Source of the DNA: Lachnospiraceae bacterium
GTDB taxonomy: Bacteria; Bacillota; Clostridia; Lachnospirales; Lachnospiraceae
Assembly (NCBI GenBank): GCA_017473905.1
Contig: JAFUJA010000022.1
Coordinates: forward strand, 59,741 to 123,740
Direction: 5' to 3'
DNA length: 64,000 bases
Under the pieces are notes generated by a model that saw nothing but the letters and a program-made list of their open reading frames with translations, was not told the origin of the DNA and did no database searches. The position numbers and the translations under genes were made by a program. Below, one piece after another: positions 17,892-26,237 of the stretch (position 1 is the first letter of the stretch; every line of letters begins with the position of its first letter).

Positions 17892-18254
17892 TTAACCAAC
17901 TACTTTCTTAACTGCTTCAATAACACGGTCAGGCTGGAAAGGTTTTACAATAAAGTCCTTTGCACCGGACTGAATGGATTCAATAACCATCGCCTGCTGT
18001 CCCATTGCAGAACACATAATGATTTTAGCAGAAGGATCAGTACCTCTGATTTCCTTCAGTGCCTGAATACCGTCTTTTTCAGGCATTGTAATATCCATCA
18101 ACACAAGATCGGGCTTGATTTCATTGTATTTTTCAACAGCCTTTGCTCCGTTCTCAGCTTCACCGGCAACAGTGTAACCGTTCTTGGTAAGGATATCCTT
18201 AATCATCATTCTCATAAAAGCCGCATCATCAACAATTAAAATATTCTTTCCCAT
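17892..18254 (-). CDS. cheY: Chemotaxis response regulator CheY
   Basis: A 120-residue single receiver domain. The acidic pair is Asp9/Asp10, the phosphorylation site is Asp54 (LVLMDITMPEKDG), and the switch residues are Ser82 and Lys104 (FIVKPF). CheA phosphorylates it; CheY-P binds FliM and FliY at the motor. In B. subtilis type systems CheY-P favours counter-clockwise rotation. It lies between fliY and fliO as in B. subtilis. Confidence 0.97.
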   Translation of the reverse strand: MGKNILIVDDAAFMRMMIKDILTKNGYTVAGEAENGAKAVEKYNEIKPDLVLMDITMPEKDGIQALKEIRGTDPSAKIIMCSAMGQQAMVIESIQSGAKDFIVKPFQPDRVIEAVKKVVG

Positions 18255-18275
18255 AATTCTTTCTCCTTACTGCAA

Positions 18276-19532
18276 TTATTTTATAATTTCTGTAACTCGA
18301 ATACCGAAACTTTCTTCAATTACTACAACTTCGCCTTTTGCTACAAACTTACCGTTTACCAATACATCAATAGGTTCTCCGGCAATCTTATCAAGTTCAA
18401 TAATTGTACCGGGTGCAAAATCAAGAATATCTGCAATGGACTTCTTGGTTCTGCCCAATTCAACGGTTACCTCCAAAGGAACGTCCATAATCAATCCCAT
18501 ATTTTCCTGACCTGCAGGAGAAATAACCTGCTGCGAAAAAGTCTGGAACTGGGCGGGTTGTACATTCACATTCTGCATCTGGGGCATTCCCATCTGTGGC
18601 ATCATCTGCATCTGGGGCATTCCCATTTGGGGCATCATCTGCATCTGAGGCATTCCCATCTGGGGCATTCCCATCTGAGGCATTCCCATCTGTGGCATTC
18701 CGTAAGAGGGAGCAACCTCAGGCACAGGCTGGGGGGCAGGTGCGGGTTGAGGAGCAGGAGTCGGTGCGGGTGCAGGTTCTGCTTCCTGAACCGGAGTACC
18801 AAAAGTATCATGCATCTGTACTCCCATAAATGTGGTATATAATGTTCTTGCAAATTCTACAGGATATAACTGTAAAATTTTACTATCTACCAAATCATCG
18901 TCAATCTGCATACGGAAGGATATTTTAACAAAAGTTCCGCTCAGGAAACTGGCAATATCTCCGCCATCCTGCATCAGATTCATATTAATATGACTCGCTA
19001 TCGGCGGGCTGATATCAATTGTCTTTTTTAACATGGAAGACATGGAAGTTGCAGCTGAACCCATCATCTGGTTCATTGCTTCGGAAATTGCTGAAAGATG
19101 TAACTCTCCCAATTCTCCATCCGTATTGCTTCCGTCTCCGCCCATCATAAGATCGGTAATAATCTTAACGTCCTGTTCTTTTAAAATCAGGATGTTTGAA
19201 CCATCCAGACCTTCTGTGTAACTAATCTGAATAAATACACAGGGGCGTTCATAATCTTCAATCAGTTTATCCCATGTAGTAAGTTCTACTACGGGAGTTG
19301 TAATGTTAACTTTTCTGTTAACAAGAGAATAAAGTGTGGTTGCGGAAGTACCCATACTGATATTGGCAACTTCACCAATAGCATCTTTTTCCACATCCGT
19401 TAATAACGGTTCGCTTTCTGCAACGGGAGCTGATGTTACCGGTTCTTCAGAAGCAGGTGCATCATTACCATCGGAAAGACCCATTCCGCTTAACAGCGCA
19501 TTGATTTCGTCCTGAGACAAGATTCCATCCAC
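18276..19532 (-). CDS. fliY: Flagellar switch protein FliY (CheC-like phosphatase plus FliN domain)
   Basis: A 418-residue C-ring protein. The N-terminus (LSQDEINALLSG) is the CheY-P-binding motif. A CheC-like domain (about 40-235) has two phosphatase motifs, DAIGEVANISMG and SAISEAMNQMMG. A long Pro/Ala then Met/Pro/Gln repeat linker (about 240-335) joins it to a FliN/SpoA domain (about 345-418, DVPLEVTVELGRTKKS). It removes phosphate from CheY-P at the motor and forms the switch. The linker has repeated GMPQM units encoded by 15-base DNA repeats and is the odd part. It starts 3 bases after the fliM stop. Confidence 0.95.
   Translation of the reverse strand: MDGILSQDEINALLSGMGLSDGNDAPASEEPVTSAPVAESEPLLTDVEKDAIGEVANISMGTSATTLYSLVNRKVNITTPVVELTTWDKLIEDYERPCVFIQISYTEGLDGSNILILKEQDVKIITDLMMGGDGSNTDGELGELHLSAISEAMNQMMGSAATSMSSMLKKTIDISPPIASHINMNLMQDGGDIASFLSGTFVKISFRMQIDDDLVDSKILQLYPVEFARTLYTTFMGVQMHDTFGTPVQEAEPAPAPTPAPQPAPAPQPVPEVAPSYGMPQMGMPQMGMPQMGMPQMQMMPQMGMPQMQMMPQMGMPQMQNVNVQPAQFQTFSQQVISPAGQENMGLIMDVPLEVTVELGRTKKSIADILDFAPGTIIELDKIAGEPIDVLVNGKFVAKGEVVVIEESFGIRVTEIIK
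18571..18703 (-). repeat. 15-base tandem repeats in the fliY linker
   Basis: Units of GGCATTCCCATCTG(T/G/A)G encode Gly-Met-Pro-Gln-Met, interspersed with variants giving Gln-Met-Met-Pro. About ten imperfect units lie in tandem. The period is a multiple of three, so slippage would change linker length without breaking the frame. Confidence 0.8.
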
Positions 19533-19535
19533 CGT

Positions 19536-20519
19536 TTATTCCTCCTCTCGTATTACCGAAGTTACCTTCAAAGCATATTTTTCATTGCTCTCACCGGCAA
19601 CCGCAGTAAATTTTTTAATGTTACCAACGTAAACATCCAAAGGACTGTCTACTTTGGTATCAAGCCGGATAATATCTCCGACCTGAAGGTTGGCAAAGTC
19701 ATTCACGGTAACGGAGCTACCTCCCAACAATGCCTTTAACGGAACATCCACACGTTTCAGCATGGATTCCAAGTAATCGTTGTACTCCTCATCACTATAC
19801 TGTGTCATGGTTGAGAACCAGAACTTGGTATTCAGGTTGTCAATAATGCTTTCCAGTGTAATGTAAGGAAGTGCAATATTCATGAAGCCTTCCACATCTC
19901 CGATTTTAACATTGAGTGTGACAATGGCTATCATTTCATTGGGTGCTATAATCTGCGCAAACTGCGGATTGGTTTCGATTCGTTCCAACATGGGATTTAC
20001 TTCCGCAACATTCTTCCACGGTTCACGAAGAAGCTGCATACAGATTACAATTATTTTATCGAGAATAGATAACTCTATCTCCGAAAAATCCCTGACTTTA
20101 TCAAGTACAACACCTTTACCGCCCAGCATTCTGTCAACAATGGCATACCCAAGATTTTCTGTCATTTCAAGGATAATATCACCGGGCAAAGGTCTGAAGT
20201 TAATAATCGCAAGAATAACGGGATTTGCCAAAGCATTTGAAAACTCCGAGAACGTAACGGTTTCGGAACTTGCCACGTTAACCTGCACATTTTTTCTAAG
20301 ATAAACAGGAAGATTCGTAGATAAAAGTCTTCCATAATGTTCAAATATTAATTCAAGGGTTCTCAGATGTTCTTTTGAGAACTTGGCAGGTCTTCGGAAG
20401 TCATAATTTTTAACCTGCACTTCGTTTTGCTGCTCTTTGATTTCTTCAACATCAAGCTCACCGCTGTTTAGTGCCTTCAATAGGTTGTCTATCTCATTTT
20501 GAGAAAGTACCTCACTCAC
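19536..20519 (-). CDS. fliM: Flagellar motor switch protein FliM
   Basis: A 327-residue C-ring protein. The N-terminal CheY-P-binding peptide is LSQNEIDNLLKAL. A CheC-like middle domain (about 45-230) lacks the phosphatase residues, as usual. A SpoA/FliN-like C-terminal domain follows (about 250-325). An in-frame GTG at 20528 overlaps the ribosome site; I start at the next GTG (20519), which has GGAGG eight bases upstream and gives MSEVLSQNE. It lies 57 bases after fliL. Confidence 0.96.
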   Translation of the reverse strand: MSEVLSQNEIDNLLKALNSGELDVEEIKEQQNEVQVKNYDFRRPAKFSKEHLRTLELIFEHYGRLLSTNLPVYLRKNVQVNVASSETVTFSEFSNALANPVILAIINFRPLPGDIILEMTENLGYAIVDRMLGGKGVVLDKVRDFSEIELSILDKIIVICMQLLREPWKNVAEVNPMLERIETNPQFAQIIAPNEMIAIVTLNVKIGDVEGFMNIALPYITLESIIDNLNTKFWFSTMTQYSDEEYNDYLESMLKRVDVPLKALLGGSSVTVNDFANLQVGDIIRLDTKVDSPLDVYVGNIKKFTAVAGESNEKYALKVTSVIREEE

Positions 20520-20576
20520 GAAGCCCACCTCCCTTCCGTTTTGTCAAATTTTATCAAATGACGCAAGTCAAATATT

Positions 20577-21095
20577 TTATTGGAATACAATATCACTAAA
20601 AGATACTTCAAAAATAAAATCAGAACCTTGATATTTTTCCTGTACTTTTCGAAGAATTTCTTCCTGCATTTCTTCCTGATTGATACGGGCTTCGTCTATG
20701 GTATACTGCTGAATGACATCCCCAACAATACTCTTAAAAATAAGCTCATTACCGGAAACGGATTCTCCGTATTTCTTAAAATCTTCATGTTTGGAATCCA
20801 TAGAAAAGAACACGGTAACCATACAATAATGAGGTGTGCCGTCCGCATCACTCTTCAGTCCGATTGTCATCTGCTCCGGAATGGAATAGGTTACAATATT
20901 TTCAATAGGCACATTCGTCTTATTGGCATTTTCATCCGTAGTTCCCAATTCCAAATCAAGAACGGACGCTACACCTTTCACAATTTTAGCAGTCTGATGA
21001 TTGGTTGTAACCACACTGAACATAGTGATTGCACTGACAATCAAATTCACAATCGTACATCCTAATATTAAAATCGAAATGAAATTCTTTTTCAT
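20577..21095 (-). CDS. fliL: Flagellar basal-body protein FliL
   Basis: A 172-residue single-pass membrane protein (helix about 7-28) with a periplasm-facing FliL domain. Conserved features are IVTYSIPEQMTIGLKSD and the C-terminal ILRKVQEKYQGSDFIFEVSF. FliL surrounds the stator units and supports motor torque. Similarity is modest outside the C-terminal part, but position between motB and fliM and topology agree with FliL. Confidence 0.85.
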   Translation of the reverse strand: MKKNFISILILGCTIVNLIVSAITMFSVVTTNHQTAKIVKGVASVLDLELGTTDENANKTNVPIENIVTYSIPEQMTIGLKSDADGTPHYCMVTVFFSMDSKHEDFKKYGESVSGNELIFKSIVGDVIQQYTIDEARINQEEMQEEILRKVQEKYQGSDFIFEVSFSDIVFQ

Positions 21096-21123
21096 ACTGC
21101 CCTCCTACCGCAAAAACGGAGTT

Positions 21124-21924
21124 TTATTCGTAAGTGCTTAATGTGGTATAAATCTTTATTTCTACTCTTCTGTTAAGAGCTCTACCCTCAGGTGTAGAAT
21201 TATCCGCTATAGGAACATATTCTCCTCTGCCTGAATGCTTGATGTCTGAAGGCTCAATATCTGTATTTTCAATCAAATACCGAAAAACGGAAATCGCACG
21301 CGCACTGCTTAATTCATCATTATCAGAGTATTTAAAACCATTCATGGGGACATTGTCCGTATGTCCTTCAACCTCAATGATTCCTTCTGCATAACGCTCT
21401 AAAATTCGCGCAATCTGGACCATCATCGCTTCTGAATCCTTTTTCAGTTCAGCATCTCCGGAATCAAACAACAGTGCTCCGTTCATCGTCAGCTGCACAT
21501 ACTGGGAATTAAATTCCACTCCTACAACATCCTGCATCCCCTCTTCTGCCAGAGACTCTTCAACCTTCTCTGCAAGTTCCTCTGCTGCGGCAAGTTGCTC
21601 TTTTTCATATTCTTCAAGAACATCCGGAATCTCCTGTTCGCTTTCACTTGCCTTGCCGGTACTGTTTATGTAATTATCCAAACTATTCAACTGGCTGACA
21701 CCGTTACTAATCATCATGCCTTCGCCAATCGCCTGTCCTCCTGCTGAAAATATGCTAAACGTATTGGAAAAAGATGCTGCTATCAATTCAAACTTCTGTG
21801 CATCCACCGTTGACATGGAAAACAGCAAAACGAAAAAGCAAAGTAGCAGGTTCATAAGATCACTATAAGTTGCCATCCATGCCGGAGACCCCTTCGGCGG
21901 ATCTTCCTGACGACGTTTTGCCAT
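21124..21924 (-). CDS. motB: Flagellar stator protein MotB
   Basis: A 266-residue stator subunit. The start at 21924 has GGGAGGTGA in front; upstream in-frame codons lie inside motA. The N-terminal MAKRRQEDPPKGSPAW is followed by one membrane helix with the proton-accepting Asp in ATYSDLMNLLLCFFVLLF. A charged linker leads to the OmpA/MotB peptidoglycan-binding domain (VEGHTDNVPM, LSSARAISVFRYL, RRVEIKI). The Tyr-Ser-Asp context does not decide between proton and sodium coupling. It starts one base from the motA stop. Confidence 0.95.
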   Translation of the reverse strand: MAKRRQEDPPKGSPAWMATYSDLMNLLLCFFVLLFSMSTVDAQKFELIAASFSNTFSIFSAGGQAIGEGMMISNGVSQLNSLDNYINSTGKASESEQEIPDVLEEYEKEQLAAAEELAEKVEESLAEEGMQDVVGVEFNSQYVQLTMNGALLFDSGDAELKKDSEAMMVQIARILERYAEGIIEVEGHTDNVPMNGFKYSDNDELSSARAISVFRYLIENTDIEPSDIKHSGRGEYVPIADNSTPEGRALNRRVEIKIYTTLSTYE

Positions 21925-21925
21925 C

Positions 21926-22717
21926 TTATTCACCTCCCTCTTCAACCGAAGCAGATGTACGATCTGCCGGTGCAAGGAAGGATTTTAATTTTTCCTCTAT
22001 AACACGAGGATTTTCACCTGCCTGAATAGAAAGTAGACCTTCAATCATAATTTCCTTCATCAGGATTTCGCTCTCGCTGTTTGCTTTCAGCTTACCTGCA
22101 GTAGGTGCGCAAATCCAGTTTGCAAGCACACTGCCGTAAAAGGTTGTAATCAAGGCAACACTCATCGCAGGACCGATAGCAGATGCATCAGTCATGTTTT
22201 GTAACATAAGAACAAGACCTATCAGAGTACCAATCATACCCCATGCAGGTCCCATTGCCCCTAAATTTTCCCAAAAGTTGATTTTGGTTTTATGTCTCAC
22301 TTCCGTACTGACAAGTTCCGTTTCAAGAATAGCACGTACCAGTTCAGGGTCAGTACCATCCACAATCAAAAGAATTCCTTTTTTGAGGAAATCATCATCA
22401 AGCTCACTGGCCACCTCTTCCAGAGAAAGGAGTCCTTCTTTACGGGCCACATTCGATAATTCAATTATTTTAGTAATCATTTCAGGAATATTCTGTGAAG
22501 GCACCTTGAAAATCAAGAGAAAACTCTTTAATCCGGCAACAAAGTCCTTCATGGAACAGGATGCCATCGTACTAAAGAAAGCACCACCAAAGGTAATCAA
22601 CACAGACTTAAAATCCCAGAAAAATCTTATTCCGGCTATACCGTCATCTCCGGTAAGAATACCGATAAGCATCATGGTAATACAGACAACCAAGCCGATA
22701 ATTGACGCAAAATCCAC
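21926..22717 (-). CDS. motA: Flagellar stator protein MotA
   Basis: A 263-residue stator subunit with four membrane helices and a large cytoplasmic loop that contacts FliG. An upstream in-frame TTG lies inside flbD without a ribosome site. I start at GTG 22717, preceded by GGGTGA, giving MDFASIIGLVVC. Conserved blocks are GGAFFSTMASCSM, GMIGTLIGLVLMLQNM and GPAMSVALITTFYGSVLAN. In B. subtilis motAB is a separate operon, while here it sits inside the fla/che region. Confidence 0.95.
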   Translation of the reverse strand: MDFASIIGLVVCITMMLIGILTGDDGIAGIRFFWDFKSVLITFGGAFFSTMASCSMKDFVAGLKSFLLIFKVPSQNIPEMITKIIELSNVARKEGLLSLEEVASELDDDFLKKGILLIVDGTDPELVRAILETELVSTEVRHKTKINFWENLGAMGPAWGMIGTLIGLVLMLQNMTDASAIGPAMSVALITTFYGSVLANWICAPTAGKLKANSESEILMKEIMIEGLLSIQAGENPRVIEEKLKSFLAPADRTSASVEEGGE

Positions 22718-22739
22718 AATAATCACCCAGTTTTTTACA

Positions 22740-22925
22740 CTATTGTGCAAAAATATCCTTTCTATAAGATTTTACTAAATTTTTCACTTCTTGTCTACCT
22801 TCTTTTACAATAATCTTCTTTCCGGAAGTTAATGTAATTACAGTATCCGGGGTCTCCTCCACAGTTTCGATTAAATCGCTGTTTAAAAGGATTATTTCGC
22901 CATTTAACTTTGTTACTTCAATCAT
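22740..22925 (-). CDS. flbD: FlbD/SwrD-family flagellar protein
   Basis: A 61-residue protein typical of FlbD (SwrD in B. subtilis): MIEVTKLNGEIILLNSDLIE, then TPDTVITLTSGKKIIV. SwrD raises flagellar power for swarming in B. subtilis. The start has AGGGGG upstream; the longer in-frame opening has none. It is the first gene after the internal terminator at 23024-23058 and leads the flbD-motA-motB group, so it may have its own promoter. Confidence 0.9.
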   Translation of the reverse strand: MIEVTKLNGEIILLNSDLIETVEETPDTVITLTSGKKIIVKEGRQEVKNLVKSYRKDIFAQ

Positions 22926-22994
22926 GATTTCCCCCTCTTTTCTCCAGAATTTAACAAATTTTTCACACAATTTCTTTTTGGTTCAAAAAAATCC

Positions 22995-23023
22995 GTAATA
23001 CAACTGTCAAATTTTAAAAATAC
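22995..23023 (-). promoter_or_regulatory. Weak promoter candidate before flbD
   Basis: On the minus strand a perfect TTGACA occurs just after the internal terminator. At about 17 bases the best -10 is only TTTGAA, a poor match. The placement is right for restarting transcription of flbD and motAB, but the -10 makes this a tentative call. Confidence 0.25.
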
Positions 23024-23058
23024 GATAAAAGGGACCGTTTATAGCAGTCCCTTTTATC
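23024..23058 (-). terminator. Internal terminator between flgE and flbD
   Basis: GATAAAAGGGAC pairs perfectly with GTCCCTTTTATC (12 bp) around an 11-base loop. Minus-strand sequence after the stem is GTATTTTTAAAATTTG. It lies about 35 bases after the flgE stop, inside the motility region. Confidence 0.8.
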
Positions 23059-23093
23059 TTTTTTATCGTGTGCTCATCAGAGCAAAACTTTTA

Positions 23094-25052
23094 TTATCTC
23101 TTCAGGTTAACAAGTTCTTCCAGAAGTGTATCGGAAACGGTGATAATACGGCTGTTTGCCTGGAAACCACGCTGTGTAGTAATCATTTCCGTAAATTCTG
23201 CGGAAAGGTCAACATTACTCATTTCCAAAACACCGGTTGACATATATCCGCCACCTGCGGTTACATCCACACCCACACCATCAAATTCACCGGAGTTTAA
23301 TGTTGCGCTGTAAAGGTTATCGCCTTCTTTCTGAAGACCGGACGCATTTGAAAAGCTTGCTACTGCAATCTGTCCTAAAAGTCTTGTCTGTCCGTTATCA
23401 TAAGAAGCATAAATCATACCGTTGTTCTGAATGGAAACACCGGAAAGTTCACCCAGCTTACGTCCGGAGCCAAGTCCGTCCTTATCACCGGAAACCATGG
23501 TAATAGTGGATGTTCTGTTATTATTAAACATGGATGATGCGGTAAAGTTAATATCCACATCTTCAAAATGGGTCAAATCCACGGGATTACCAAGCACATC
23601 CGTTGCAGTTCCCGCAAAATCAAGCACTGCAGATTCTCCGCCTGCGATAGACTTAAATTCACCGGTTGCGGTATCATAAATCAACGTATTACCGGAAAGA
23701 ATGGTTGTTGATGTAATCTGTGCCTGTCCGTCGGGAGATACCATGAATTCATAAGTGGTATTCGGATCGGAAGTATCCACTCCGTATGCCTCTTCTCTGG
23801 TAATTTCCTTGGTAAAATTAGTACCGTCATAAATAGTGGTTGCTGCAGTTGTAAAAGACTGCTTAAAAGTAAATGTTACACTTCCTTCTGCGTCCATGGT
23901 TACTTCAAACTGATCAAGATTGGTTTTTCCCAAAACTGTTGCCCATGCCGCATCGGTTTCAGAAGTAAGCTGGTACTCGGTTGTACCGTCTGAGTAGTAA
24001 TAATAATTACCTGCGGGATCCGTTACATAAATCAACCCGAAAGCTTCTTCCAAATCATCCTTGGAAATGGTTCCGTTACCCTGCATCAAAACACTTGCAT
24101 CCTTACCGAAAGTCTGTGCTCCCACGCTTTCATCCACAGTATATGTAATACCGCTTACCTTGTTGGTATCGTAATCAGAGAAAGTCTCTGAAAATCCAGA
24201 AGTTTTATAGTACTTATCATCATCTTTGTTATAAGTAACGCCGTCAACCAACTGGGCAAGATAATTGTTTACAATCGTTTTCTCAGTACCGAAAGTTGCA
24301 ATATCACTGATATTACCAACGTTGTATACATCTTTTAACGATTTATTGTTTGCGTCTAAAATATCGGTAAGTTCCACATTGTACTGTCCTTCTTCGTCAG
24401 TTGCCTTAATCGCAAACTTAACGGTATAAGGATATCCGAGTCCGTCGTAAATACTTACACTGATAACCTTACCTGTAGCAGAAGCTGCATTGGTATCATT
24501 TTTATCAAGGATACCGGATACATAAGCCTTGGTTGTTGCCTCAGGGGGATATGTAAGATTTTCTGCACTCATAATTCTTAAGGGTTCTACAATATCCTGT
24601 TTAATGTCCTGGGTCTCGGGATCCACGCCCCAACCCATTACGTTATAACCGTTTGCGGTCATGGCAAGGTTACCAACCGCATCCACATAAAAGGAACCGT
24701 CTCTTGTAAAGAAATTATTGGAACCGTCACTAACGATGAAGAAAGAATCACCTGTAATACGGATATCAAAAGGGTTTCCTGTTGTCTGTGTTGCACCTGC
24801 CGTGGTAATTGCAGTTGAAATAGCACCACTGGTAACACCAAGACCGATCTGCTTTGCATTGGTACCTGCAGTACCTGTAATTGCGTTAGGTCCTGATGCA
24901 CTCTGTGTTGTCTGATACATCAATTCACCGAAAGTGATTGACTGTGACTTATATGCAGTTGTATTAACGTTTGCAATGTTGTTACCGATAACGTCCATTT
25001 TGATCTGGTGGGTCTTAAGACCTGATACACCAGAATACAATGCTCTCATCAT
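23094..25052 (-). CDS. flgE: Flagellar hook protein FlgE (long form)
   Basis: A 652-residue hook protein, far longer than the 264-residue B. subtilis form. The N-terminal rod motif (ALYSGVSGLKTHQ, then DVIGNNIANVNTTAYK) and C-terminal motif (SNVDLSAEFTEMITTQRGFQ) form the D0 core. The middle (about 150-520) is Thr/Asp-rich and surface-exposed, with repeated YYSDGT- and TGEFKSI-like segments. I start at ATG 25052, which follows AGGAGG; a longer in-frame start lacks a site. The extra length is domain insertion rather than fusion. Confidence 0.94.
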   Translation of the reverse strand: MMRALYSGVSGLKTHQIKMDVIGNNIANVNTTAYKSQSITFGELMYQTTQSASGPNAITGTAGTNAKQIGLGVTSGAISTAITTAGATQTTGNPFDIRITGDSFFIVSDGSNNFFTRDGSFYVDAVGNLAMTANGYNVMGWGVDPETQDIKQDIVEPLRIMSAENLTYPPEATTKAYVSGILDKNDTNAASATGKVISVSIYDGLGYPYTVKFAIKATDEEGQYNVELTDILDANNKSLKDVYNVGNISDIATFGTEKTIVNNYLAQLVDGVTYNKDDDKYYKTSGFSETFSDYDTNKVSGITYTVDESVGAQTFGKDASVLMQGNGTISKDDLEEAFGLIYVTDPAGNYYYYSDGTTEYQLTSETDAAWATVLGKTNLDQFEVTMDAEGSVTFTFKQSFTTAATTIYDGTNFTKEITREEAYGVDTSDPNTTYEFMVSPDGQAQITSTTILSGNTLIYDTATGEFKSIAGGESAVLDFAGTATDVLGNPVDLTHFEDVDINFTASSMFNNNRTSTITMVSGDKDGLGSGRKLGELSGVSIQNNGMIYASYDNGQTRLLGQIAVASFSNASGLQKEGDNLYSATLNSGEFDGVGVDVTAGGGYMSTGVLEMSNVDLSAEFTEMITTQRGFQANSRIITVSDTLLEELVNLKR

Positions 25053-25127
25053 AATGTTTGACCTCCTGTTTTCTTGACGTTTCATTTCCTCTGTCAGTCA
25101 GAAATGTTAGCCTCCTGTAAGGTCCGG

Positions 25128-25523
25128 CTATGCGATTACCGCTCCGTCAATATTTGTAAAAACATTTTCTCTTGCTTCCATCTGGTCCATCGCCGTAATT
25201 ACCGTATGATTGGGTATATTTACGATAAAAGCCAAATGGTCAACTATTACCAGAGAATCCTTTATTCCTTTCTCGCTTGCCTTCTGCGTTCCTTCGCTCA
25301 GTCGTTCAAGCTGCTGTACCGAAAGAGAAATATTTCTGTCACTCAACCGTCCGGTTGCATGTTTGGAAAATTTCAACTCTTCCGTTTCGGATACCGTCTG
25401 CTGACTTAAAATATCACGAAAAGCTACATGCGCCGTCGTACTTTGGCCGGGAATCTCTCGAATATTTGTCTGTTGTTCATTTAAGTGCAATGCTGAAAGG
25501 AATTGGCTGTTTTGAATTTTCAT
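25128..25523 (-). CDS. Conserved flagellar operon protein (TIGR02530 type)
   Basis: A 131-residue cytoplasmic protein found between flgD and flgE in many Gram-positive motility operons. The family pattern is clear: LKFSKHATGRLSDRNISLS, KGIKDSLVIVDHLAFIVNI, then TVITAMDQ and NVFTNIDGAVI at the C-terminus. No molecular role is established that I know of; its fixed place suggests hook assembly. It lies about 75 bases before flgE. Confidence 0.88.
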   Translation of the reverse strand: MKIQNSQFLSALHLNEQQTNIREIPGQSTTAHVAFRDILSQQTVSETEELKFSKHATGRLSDRNISLSVQQLERLSEGTQKASEKGIKDSLVIVDHLAFIVNIPNHTVITAMDQMEARENVFTNIDGAVIA

Positions 25524-25544
25524 CCTATTCCTCCTTTTTAGGGA

Positions 25545-26222
25545 CTATACCGTTTCGGTATCTTCCTTTTCTTCTGCATTTTCGCCCTGATTCTGCTCTA
25601 CAAGCTCATTCATTTTAGCAATATACTCTTCTACCTGTTTCTCCATATCCTTGCTCATCAAAGATGCCTGATAATCACTCATGGATACATAGATATTGTA
25701 AATGTTCAGTACTTTTGCCAAATCAGATAATGTTAAGCTTTCCACAGGGGGAAGTTCATCAAGAATTTTTTCGATTTCAGAAATCGCTTTGTTACCGGCT
25801 GAATACTCATCATCAATTACATATTTTACATCATCAATAGAGTAAAGTGCTCCGTCAATGGATAAAAATGCTTTGTTTGACTGGTAAACAACGCTCTCAA
25901 CCTTTCCCTGTACCTGAGTGGTTTTGCCGGAATCTGAGGTTGACTCAACAAGAACTTCTTTACCAACAAGCTCCGAAGCTCTGGAAAGTGTCATGTTGGA
26001 ACTCATATTCTGCATCTGCTCCAGCTCTGAGAATGTAGCATACTGGGAAATGTATTCCGTGTTAGAAGTCGGCTGTAAAGGATCCTGATATTTCATCTGT
26101 GCAACCAGTAACTGAAGAAATGCCTCTTTATCCATACTATTGTTTGAAGTGGTCTTCTCCGTAGTTGATGTTGAGGTTTCCGTAACCAGTTTGCCATCAA
26201 TATAAGATGCTGATAAACCCAT
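25545..26222 (-). CDS. flgD: Hook-capping protein FlgD
   Basis: A 225-residue hook scaffold. The N-terminal Thr/Ser-rich stretch is followed by the FlgD signature KEAFLQLLVAQMKYQDPLQP and FSELEQMQNM. The C-terminal part is not the usual beta domain; a charged helical tail ends the protein. I start at ATG 26222 with AAGGGAG upstream; a TTG two codons earlier is less likely. It caps the growing hook so FlgE can polymerise. Confidence 0.93.
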   Translation of the reverse strand: MGLSASYIDGKLVTETSTSTTEKTTSNNSMDKEAFLQLLVAQMKYQDPLQPTSNTEYISQYATFSELEQMQNMSSNMTLSRASELVGKEVLVESTSDSGKTTQVQGKVESVVYQSNKAFLSIDGALYSIDDVKYVIDDEYSAGNKAISEIEKILDELPPVESLTLSDLAKVLNIYNIYVSMSDYQASLMSKDMEKQVEEYIAKMNELVEQNQGENAEEKEDTETV

Positions 26223-26237
26223 TTTCAAGTCTCCCTT

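Noticed and set aside
18558-18842. His/Leu-rich open frame on the plus strand opposite fliY
   Set aside because: It is the antisense of the GMPQM repeats; repeats open all frames and there is no ribosome site.
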